A DNA stretch of 28,533 bases from JAVBLF01 sp031553675 (GTDB lineage Bacteria > Bacillota > Clostridia > Christensenellales > CALWSW01). The notes below the pieces were generated by a model. It saw only the letters and a list, made by a program, of their open reading frames with translations. It made no database searches and was not told the DNA's origin. Every line of letters begins with the position of its first letter. Within the stretch, counting starts at the first letter, position 1. Positions 22,938 to 28,533 of the stretch are shown here, in pieces. The stretch covers positions 1 through 28,533 of the forward strand of contig JAVBLF010000076.1 of assembly GCA_031553675.1 (NCBI GenBank), written 5' to 3'. A program made the translations under genes and the position numbers.

Positions 22938-24365
22938 ATGGCATTGCGCGAAGAATGTGGCGTTTTTGGCATTTTTGGTCATCCGCACGCCACGTCTCTC
23001 AGTTATTACGCGTTGCACAGTCTGCAACACCGCGGACAAGAGGGCGGCGGCATCGTCAGCAGCGACGGCGTGGCGCTTCACGCCCGAAAGGGTGACGGGC
23101 TGGTCAGCGAAGTGTTTGCGAAAGACGGTTTCGTCGGGCTCGACGGCTCGAGCGCGATCGGGCATGTCCGCTACCCGACGGCGGGTTGTGGCGGCTTTGA
23201 GAACCTGCAACCGATGGTCTTTCGTTCGGGCAAAGGCGATATGGCCATTGCACACAACGGCGAGCTCGTCAACGCGCCCGACATCAAGGGCCGCCTGGAA
23301 GAACAGGGCAGCATCTTTCAGACTTCATCCGACACCGAAGTGTTTGCCCATTTGATTCGGCGCAGCTATCAACCGGTGTTTCGCGACAAGGTGCGCGAGG
23401 CGCTTCGTTCCCTGGTCGGCGGCTTTGCCTTCGTCTTGCTGACGCCGCACGAACTGATCGCCGCCCAAGATCGAAACGGCATGCATCCTCTGTCTTTGGG
23501 GCGGATGGACGGCGCGACGCTTGTCGCCTCGGAGAGCTGCGCGTTCGACATCCTGGGAGCCGAGTATTGGCGCGACGTCGAACCGGGCGAAATGGTCGTC
23601 GTCGATGCCAACGGCGTGCACAGCGACCGTTTCGACATGCCGGGCGAACGCCGCCTGTGCAGCATGGAATACATCTACTTTGCCCGTCCCGACAGCGATC
23701 TCGACAGCGTGAATGTGCATGCCGCCCGAAAGCGCCTCGGCAAGCAGCTCGCGATCGAACTGCCCGTCGAAGCCGACATCGTAATCGGCGTGCCCGATTC
23801 GAGCACGTCGGCGGCGATCGGTTACGCTGAGCAGTCGGGCATTCCAAACGAGATGGGGCTGATCAAAAACCGCTACGTTGGGCGCACCTTTATCCAGCCG
23901 TCGCAGGAACTGCGCGAACACGGCGTCAAGATGAAGCTTTCGGCGGTGCGGGGCATCGTTAACGGCAAGCGCATCGTCGTCATCGACGACTCGATTGTCC
24001 GCGGCACGACGATGCGGCGTATCGTTAACCTGCTCCGGAGCGCCGGCGCGACCGAGGTTCATCTGCGCATCAGCTCGGCACCGCTCGTTCACCCCTGCCA
24101 TTACGGGATCGATTTGCATAGCTACGAAGAGTTGATCTCCTCGCAAATGGACGTCGATGAGCTTTGCGAATGGCTAGAAGCTGATTCCCTCGGCTTCCTG
24201 AGCATTGAAGGCATGCTGGAGGCATTCGGCCGCAACACAAGCCGCGCCGAATGCGGGCGCTGCCTGTCTTGCTTTACGGGCGAATACCCCACTGTCGTCC
24301 ACCAGCCCCCTCGTCCCGCTGGCAAAGTCATTCCTCTTGTCACGACGGGCATGCACCAGAAGTAG
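22938..24365 (+). CDS. purF: Amidophosphoribosyltransferase (Fe-S type)
   Basis: PurF makes 5-phosphoribosylamine from PRPP and glutamine, the committed step of purine synthesis. The 475-aa product starts MALREECGVFGIFGH. The glutaminase Cys is residue 7, so a short propeptide of six residues should be removed to free it, shorter than the Bacillus propeptide. Other marks are the YYALHSLQHRGQEGGG and HVRYPTAG blocks, and the PRPP loop VVIDDSIVRGTTMR. Cysteines in RRLCSMEY, HPCHYG and CGRCLSC match the positions of the 4Fe-4S ligands known in the Bacillus-type enzyme. The ATG follows GGAG. It is divergent from purL and followed by a bidirectional terminator. Confidence 0.97.
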   Translation: MALREECGVFGIFGHPHATSLSYYALHSLQHRGQEGGGIVSSDGVALHARKGDGLVSEVFAKDGFVGLDGSSAIGHVRYPTAGCGGFENLQPMVFRSGKGDMAIAHNGELVNAPDIKGRLEEQGSIFQTSSDTEVFAHLIRRSYQPVFRDKVREALRSLVGGFAFVLLTPHELIAAQDRNGMHPLSLGRMDGATLVASESCAFDILGAEYWRDVEPGEMVVVDANGVHSDRFDMPGERRLCSMEYIYFARPDSDLDSVNVHAARKRLGKQLAIELPVEADIVIGVPDSSTSAAIGYAEQSGIPNEMGLIKNRYVGRTFIQPSQELREHGVKMKLSAVRGIVNGKRIVVIDDSIVRGTTMRRIVNLLRSAGATEVHLRISSAPLVHPCHYGIDLHSYEELISSQMDVDELCEWLEADSLGFLSIEGMLEAFGRNTSRAECGRCLSCFTGEYPTVVHQPPRPAGKVIPLVTTGMHQK

Positions 24366-24373
24366 TCGCAAAC

Positions 24374-24400
24374 AAAAAGTGGCCCACTGGCCACTTTTTT
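24374..24400. terminator. Bidirectional terminator between purF and the zinc-ribbon-like gene
   Basis: An 11-bp perfect stem AAAAAGTGGCC/GGCCACTTTTT with a 4-nt loop gives a U-tract in both directions. Confidence 0.95.
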
Positions 24401-24416
24401 GATCCGCGAAAAAGCA

Positions 24417-24650
24417 TCATTGCACGCGCGGTTTGAGGTCTGTGATGATTTTTTGGCAGAATTCGCAGTAATGCGAGTCGATTTCGGTCTTGTCGATCAG
24501 CCACGACCATCGATAGGGCGATTTGTTGCGGAGCATGAATCCGTTATCTCCAAATGGCGGCGGCTTTTCTTGGCCTGGAAGCCACATCAGGTTTCGCGCG
24601 CCCCAGATCCTGCCTTTTCGCATCTCCCGATTGCAGTACGGGCAAATCAT
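24417..24650 (-). CDS. Small zinc-ribbon-like protein (DUF6487-like)
   Basis: A 77-aa protein beginning MICPYCNREMRKGRIWGARN, with a second Cys pair in HYCEFCQKII near the C-terminus; the two CxxC pairs suggest one bound zinc. The CPYC-x-x-EM-x-KG-x-I start and the tryptophan-rich middle (WLPG, YRWSWLI) resemble the DUF6487 family of Firmicutes, whose function is unknown. The ATG at 24648-24650 is preferred over an upstream in-frame ATG because GGAGAGG precedes it and the CPYC motif is normally N-terminal. It is a single gene, convergent with purF, behind its own extended -10 promoter. Confidence 0.8.
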   Translation of the reverse strand: MICPYCNREMRKGRIWGARNLMWLPGQEKPPPFGDNGFMLRNKSPYRWSWLIDKTEIDSHYCEFCQKIITDLKPRVQ

Positions 24651-24693
24651 ATCCAACACCTCTCCTTCGTTTCGATGCAACCGTTCTTTCTGC

Positions 24694-24701
24694 ATCATAC
24701 C
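24694..24701 (-). promoter_or_regulatory. Extended -10 promoter of the small zinc-ribbon gene
   Basis: TGGTATGAT on the minus strand fits TGnTATAAT. The sequence CATACCAT...ATGGTATG (arms near 24697-24704 and 24721-24728) makes a dyad whose one arm covers this -10, so it could be an operator. Confidence 0.45.
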
Positions 24702-24744
24702 ATTTTACGGGAACGGATGCTATGGTATGGTGACAAGAATCCGC

Positions 24745-24770
24745 AAAACGGCGCTCCTTTCGGAACGCCG
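24745..24770 (-). terminator. Terminator of the 901-aa surface protein gene
   Basis: On the minus strand a 9-bp stem CGGCGTTCC/GGAGCGCCG (one G-T pair) with a GAAA loop is followed by TTTT, about 40 bp after the stop. Confidence 0.8.
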
Positions 24771-24810
24771 CTTGTGCAAATGGATGCTCTGACCCATTGT
24801 GGTTGTTGGC

Positions 24811-27516
24811 TTAGTCGGTTTCGCCTTCGTCGAGGCGGATGCGGCGGGTGATGGCGAAGAAGCCTGTGACGAGCACGCATGCGCTCAGGGCCAGCGCCAA
24901 ACCGCTCTTGCCGCCAAAGTCGCCGGTCGCGGGAATCTCTTCTACCTTGTCGGGCGTCGTCTCTTCCGGCTCTTCGGGGGTGTCGTCGATTTCCGGCTCT
25001 TCGGGTTCTTCGTTTTCATCCGGTTCTTCCGGAACGTCGATCTCGCCCTCGTCCATGTCGAGTTCATCCTCATCCGTGCCTTCCGTGACTTCGTCTTCCT
25101 TGATCGAAAGAGCCGTCAGGAATTCGCCGTTGATGCTGTCCGAGTAGGCCGCGTTAGAGCCCCGCGCCTCGAAGATGGCCTCTTCGAGCTTGTAGTTGCT
25201 GTTGAAGCTGGTGTCGAGGCCGAAATAGCTGTACACGTTGCCGATCCGGGTGGAATCTTTGACGTTTCCGGCTTTTTCGTCGGCGTAAATGAAGTTCCGG
25301 ACGCTGGCGTGGTAGATGCGGCGGCCACTTTCAAAGCTGCCGATCCCCGAACCGATGTCGCTGCGGAAGTAGGTGTCTTCGCTGGTCAAAGTGACGATCG
25401 GCGTCTCGTCGCCGTAGGTCGTCACGATGTAGGCCGCAATGCCATTGTGACCAACGACGTCTTTGAGCAGCGAATCGCTCGCCTTTTCAACGCGATCGGA
25501 GGTGTTCGCTGCGCCGCCGGCCGCTTTGGGGTCGAAATAGCCGACTTTGACCTTTTCGACCTCACTGACCCATGCGGGCGCGTTGCCTTCTTTGTCGAGC
25601 GCCGGTATGATGCCGATGCCCGTGACTTTGCCGTTCGATGACGCTTTGACGAGCTTGTAGTCTTTGTCAGCTTTCAGCTCGTTGCCGTTTTTATCTCGGA
25701 CGACGACGCTGAATTTCTCGTCGTTGAAGCTGAGGAGTTTGCTGGCCAGGCCATTTTCTTCCCAGCTCATGGTCTTTTCCTGTTTCTGGCTCAGGGCGAA
25801 TTCCGCTTCCCGCGGTACGGTTCCGACACCGTTGTCCGCTGCATTGAGCGCTTTGAGCGTCGGAGTCCATGTTTCCCCCGCCATCAACTGGGTTTCTTCT
25901 TTGTCGTTGACGTTGATCGTGACGGTGACCAGTGTCTTTTCGCCGTTCTCCGCGCTGGAACGCCGAATGTTGTAGCTGCCGAGCGCGTTTTCACCGCCAC
26001 CTGCCGCGCCACTACCTTCCATGACGATGTAGGGGTAGCGGGTCGGGTCAAAATCCGCCGGTTTATCGGCGCTCGTGTCCTTGTTCCAGACTTCCTTCGC
26101 GGCGTCGAGGCTGAGCGAAACTTTGGGTTTCGCGTGAAGGTCGATCTCGATGTCTTTCCGGTAGTCGAAATTGTCGTCGTTGCCCTGGTACTTTCGGTCG
26201 TAGGTCACGCTCGCCGTATATTGCTTGGCGAGCGTTGCGGTGCGGCTCTGGCGAACGGGGCCTTGCGTGAGTTCGACTTCTGCCTCGACGACAGCGCCTG
26301 CGCCTTCCGATTTGACGATGCCGGCATAGAAGCTCGGCGCAAAAAAGCTGGCGCTCGACGTGTAAACGATCGCGCTGATCGGAACTTCGCTCGTCTTGTC
26401 GGAGACTTGATTCGTCTTGTGGGCCTGGACGCCGCGCACGCCGCCTGCGACGTTGACGTCGCTTTCGCCCGTCTTCGCGCTCTTGTCGAAGACGTTCGGG
26501 TTGACGCGGACCAGCACTTCGCCGGTGTAGTTGCTGTCATCGCCGCGGTACTGGATGGGCACTTCGACGCCGTAAAGCGCGCTGGAAGGGACGAAGTAGC
26601 GATAGATGGTGTAGCCGTTTTTGATCGAGAGCTTCTCCATCTCAACTTCGATGTAGTCGACGTATTCCGCGCCGGACGGTTTGCTTTCCGTGACGCTGCC
26701 GTCGGCCTTGACGTAGTATTGGCCATAGCTTTCGAAGCGTTCTGCATTTTCGAGCATCATCTTCGCGTAGAAGCGGCCCGTCTTTGCGCTCGGTTCGCGG
26801 ACGACGCCAGTCAAAAGCACGGTGTATTGCAAAGCTTCCGGCGCGCTGTAGGGCATGTTGTAGCTCGTCGATCCGACCTGGATCTTGGTCGCGCCGTCTT
26901 TGGCCTTGAGCGCGGGAAGCACGATGCGGCCTTTTTCGTCGGTCGTCGCACCGATGTTCAGCGCGTTGAGGGAGCCGGTTTGGTAGAGGGGGGTGCCCGT
27001 GACGACGAAGCTGATCTCGTTTTTCCCCTTGTCGTACTTGACGACGTTCCCGATGCCCAGCATGGCCGTTGCGACGGTGCCGATGTTGCTTTCGACGTCG
27101 CCGCTGTAGATGTAGGAGAGCACCGTCGGCGCGCTGTTTTTCGTCAGTGAGAAATCGATGTCTGTGGAACCGATCGCGACTTCGATGTTCTTGCCTTCGA
27201 TCGTTTCGAGCCTGGAATTCCCGCTCTTGGCGAGGTTCTTGACTTCGACCGTGACGGCCAAGTAAATGACCTCAGATTTTTGGTAGTTGCGCTTCGTATC
27301 GGTCAAGTCGGTGTAGGCGCGGATGCCGCTGACCGTCGAGGCGACGTCGACCGCCTTGATCGACAGGAGATCGAGCTGGCTCTTGTCGGTCCTTTCCGGC
27401 GTCGCCGTGAAGGCGAAGCCCGTCGCCATGCTCACGAAAAGCAAGATCGCCATCATGGGCGCGAGCAATCGCTCGACGCGCGGCCGGGGGTGGGTCGTGG
27501 AGACTTTCTTCATCAT
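24811..27516 (-). CDS. Large cell-wall-anchored surface protein (IPATG sorting signal)
   Basis: A 901-aa exported protein. The N-terminus has a basic stretch and a hydrophobic core LLAPMMAILLFVSMATGFAF, a signal peptide. The long middle is beta-strand rich with many Tyr, Thr and Lys and matches no domain that I recognise. Near the C-terminus come a module running from TYFRSD to SINGEF, an acidic Glu/Asp/Pro spacer (about 60 residues), then IPATGDFGG, a hydrophobic segment (GLALALSACVLVTGFFAI) and RRIR. IPATG is an LPxTG-like sortase motif. The tail is unusual in continuing LDEGETD after the basic residues. Of two adjacent ATGs, the first (27514-27516) is 5 nt from AAGGAG. A related gene lies just upstream. 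Confidence 0.85.
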   Translation of the reverse strand: MMKKVSTTHPRPRVERLLAPMMAILLFVSMATGFAFTATPERTDKSQLDLLSIKAVDVASTVSGIRAYTDLTDTKRNYQKSEVIYLAVTVEVKNLAKSGNSRLETIEGKNIEVAIGSTDIDFSLTKNSAPTVLSYIYSGDVESNIGTVATAMLGIGNVVKYDKGKNEISFVVTGTPLYQTGSLNALNIGATTDEKGRIVLPALKAKDGATKIQVGSTSYNMPYSAPEALQYTVLLTGVVREPSAKTGRFYAKMMLENAERFESYGQYYVKADGSVTESKPSGAEYVDYIEVEMEKLSIKNGYTIYRYFVPSSALYGVEVPIQYRGDDSNYTGEVLVRVNPNVFDKSAKTGESDVNVAGGVRGVQAHKTNQVSDKTSEVPISAIVYTSSASFFAPSFYAGIVKSEGAGAVVEAEVELTQGPVRQSRTATLAKQYTASVTYDRKYQGNDDNFDYRKDIEIDLHAKPKVSLSLDAAKEVWNKDTSADKPADFDPTRYPYIVMEGSGAAGGGENALGSYNIRRSSAENGEKTLVTVTINVNDKEETQLMAGETWTPTLKALNAADNGVGTVPREAEFALSQKQEKTMSWEENGLASKLLSFNDEKFSVVVRDKNGNELKADKDYKLVKASSNGKVTGIGIIPALDKEGNAPAWVSEVEKVKVGYFDPKAAGGAANTSDRVEKASDSLLKDVVGHNGIAAYIVTTYGDETPIVTLTSEDTYFRSDIGSGIGSFESGRRIYHASVRNFIYADEKAGNVKDSTRIGNVYSYFGLDTSFNSNYKLEEAIFEARGSNAAYSDSINGEFLTALSIKEDEVTEGTDEDELDMDEGEIDVPEEPDENEEPEEPEIDDTPEEPEETTPDKVEEIPATGDFGGKSGLALALSACVLVTGFFAITRRIRLDEGETD

Positions 27517-27608
27517 CCATGCTCCTTTCAAGCAAAACAATTGCACAGGGGGAGTCTGTCTGCGGACTCAATTTTTCGTTTCGTGTTGATTCGGCCTATC
27601 ACAGCATC

Positions 27609-27637
27609 AGTCTACGCGAAGCGTGTAATCAAGTCAA
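27609..27637 (-). promoter_or_regulatory. Promoter of the 901-aa surface protein gene
   Basis: TTGACT (27632-27637) and TAGACT (27609-27614) with 17 bp between them on the minus strand. The predicted start is about 86 nt before the ATG. Confidence 0.75.
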
Positions 27638-27852
27638 TACACATGTTACGATTATGTTTCCGTACGCTCCACAAAGCGAAATCTCCACAAACGCCTATTC
27701 ACAAGCTTTTCTCCACTTTATGCTCCTCTTTCCATCCACCCTTTCCCAGGCTTACCGCCCTTTTACGGGTCGAATTGTTACAGTTCTGCGCATATTTTCC
27801 AGCGGAAAACGCAAAAAGGCGACCTATGCCGCCGACTGAAAACAACAAAGAA

Positions 27853-27874
27853 GCGCCCCCCTTGCGGGAGGCGC
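27853..27874 (-). terminator. Terminator after the second surface protein gene
   Basis: A 9-bp stem GCGCCTCCC/GGGGGGCGC (one wobble) with loop GCAA, followed by TTCTTTGTTGTTTT on the minus strand. Confidence 0.8.
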
Positions 27875-27897
27875 CCTGTGCTAGGGAACAGCCCAAT

Positions 27898-27924
27898 CGA
27901 TTCTAAAAGGAGAACTTAGAATCG
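27898..27924. repeat. 9-bp stem-loop just after the second surface protein stop
   Basis: CGATTCTAA (27898-27906) and TTAGAATCG (27916-27924) flank a 9-nt loop. It lies 13 bp past the stop codon and before the intrinsic terminator, so it probably stays in the 3' end of the mRNA. Confidence 0.75.
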
Positions 27925-27937
27925 GATTCGACCTGTT

Positions 27938-28533
27938 TTAGCGAACCTTTTTCATCACGAAGGCCAGACCGGCAGCAGCCACAATCGCGGCAGCCGTCAG
28001 AGCGATGGCGACGTTGGCGTCGAAATCGCCCGTAGCGGGAACTTCTTTGACGGGGGCAGGAGCGGGAGCGGGCTCGTCGGTGGGCTCGTCGGTGGGCTCA
28101 TCAGTGGGCTCATCGGTCGGCTCATCGGTGGGCTCGTCAGTCGGCTCGTCGGTGGGTTCATCCGTCGTCGTGTCGACTTCTTCGTCCGTCGTTCCCTCTT
28201 CGATGGGATCCGGAACGATCGTGATCGTGCCGTAGTTGAAGGTACCTTCAATCGCTTCGCTGTAGACAGCGGCAGCGCCCTTCGATTCGAACGTGGAATC
28301 AACAACCTTGAAGATGGTGTTGAAGCTGGTGTCGAGGTCGAAGTACTTCAGAGCCGCAATCTTCTTCGCGCTATCCTGGACGTGCGTCGCAGAATCGCTG
28401 TAAGCGAGGTTGGTGGCGTTGGAGCGGTAGATGCGCTTGAGCATGTACTGGCCGCCGAATGCGCCGGAAGCGCCGTCCGCGAGCAGGATGCCGTAGCCGT
28501 CATCCGCGCCGAAGTAGGTCTTTTCAGTCGCAA
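27938..28533 (-). CDS. Second sortase-anchored surface protein, C-terminal part (cut by window edge)
   Basis: The frame is open to the window edge; an internal Met at 28444 is not the start. The visible ~198 residues begin ATEKTYFGADDGYG and run through a module (KRIYRSN..LAYSDSA, YFDLDTSFN, AAVYSEAIEGTF) that aligns with the corresponding part of the 901-aa protein. An acidic linker, eight TDEP repeats and APAPAP follow, then VPATGDF, a hydrophobic segment (VAIALTAAAIVAAAGLAFV) and the basic tail MKKVR. VPATG is an LPxTG-type sortase signal. The two adjacent genes are evidently paralogous at least at the C-terminus. The function of the missing part cannot be judged. Confidence 0.87.
   Translation of the reverse strand, partial: ATEKTYFGADDGYGILLADGASGAFGGQYMLKRIYRSNATNLAYSDSATHVQDSAKKIAALKYFDLDTSFNTIFKVVDSTFESKGAAAVYSEAIEGTFNYGTITIVPDPIEEGTTDEEVDTTTDEPTDEPTDEPTDEPTDEPTDEPTDEPTDEPAPAPAPVKEVPATGDFDANVAIALTAAAIVAAAGLAFVMKKVR
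28071..28166. repeat. 12-bp tandem repeat, eight copies (TDEP linker)
   Basis: Eight direct repeats of a GGCTCGTCGGTG-like unit encode (TDEP)8 in the wall-spanning linker. Units differ by one to three bases, mostly at third codon positions. Confidence 0.92.

Larger units (their letters stand above)
27517..27937. other. 421-bp intergenic region between the two surface protein genes
   Basis: It holds, in the direction of transcription (minus), two hairpins after the upstream gene (27898-27924 and 27853-27874), then about 200 bp with no gene or clear motif, the promoter of the 901-aa protein (27609-27637) and a ~86-nt leader. The leader contains a short GAGTC/GACTC inverted repeat near 27550-27567. 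Confidence 0.6.

Noticed and set aside
28071..28166. CRISPR-like array
   Set aside because: The 12-bp units are contiguous with no spacers and encode an in-frame TDEP protein repeat.

Overview
The window looks like chromosomal DNA of a GC-rich Gram-positive anaerobe, most likely a Clostridia-type Firmicute. This is inference from several signs: sortase-type (I/V)PATG anchors, CpXC and DUF6487-like small proteins, copper-amine-oxidase-N-like secreted proteins, an Fe-S type PurF, strong AAGGAGG ribosome binding sites, consensus sigma-A-type promoters and many hairpin repeats. No rRNA, tRNA, insertion sequence, prophage or CRISPR array is visible. Coding density is high. Because of the GC-rich codon bias, most real genes carry long antisense shadow ORFs, which are left out.

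Layout. (1) 1-4001, minus strand: the str operon rpsL-rpsG-fusA-tuf, with tuf cut by the window edge. It has a consensus promoter, a ~270-nt leader and a dense cluster of perfect hairpins between fusA and tuf; part of that cluster has become the last 33 codons of fusA. (2) 4044-5926: cbiA (corrin a,c-diamide synthase, minus strand), then a 500-bp spacer holding a nested ~210-bp inverted-repeat element. (3) 5927-10841: a CpsB-like PHP phosphatase; a convergent His/Cys-rich thioredoxin-like protein; then a tight plus-strand operon CpXC protein - NUDIX hydrolase - LarE-like sulfur transferase - CbiP/CobQ, closed by a terminator. (4) 11044-14389: a secreted copper-amine-oxidase-N-like protein, convergent with a minus-strand cluster of two paralogous secreted beta-propeller-like proteins and RidA. 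(5) 14737-22701, minus strand: a ferredoxin-like protein with its own promoter, and upstream of it purL-purD-GNAT-cls. (6) 22938-24365: purF, divergent from purL, with back-to-back promoters. (7) 24417-28533, minus strand: a small zinc-ribbon-like protein, a 901-aa sortase-anchored surface protein, and the C-terminal part of a second surface protein that shares a ~95-residue C-terminal module with the first.

How the genes work together. Translation (str operon) and de novo purine synthesis (purF, purL, purD) are housekeeping blocks. CbiA and CbiP are the two glutamine-dependent amidation enzymes of the corrin ring. They lie about 4 kb apart, flanking a LarE-like nickel-cofactor sulfur transferase and a His-rich putative metal binder, so region 3 may be a loosely assembled metal/cofactor neighbourhood. 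The cell-surface genes (propeller proteins, Cu-amine-oxidase-N protein, two anchored proteins) make up most of the accessory content. Nothing in the window is an obvious new defence or mobile system. The best leads are the His-rich thioredoxin-like protein, the LarE operon, the repeat-derived fusA tail and the paired surface proteins.
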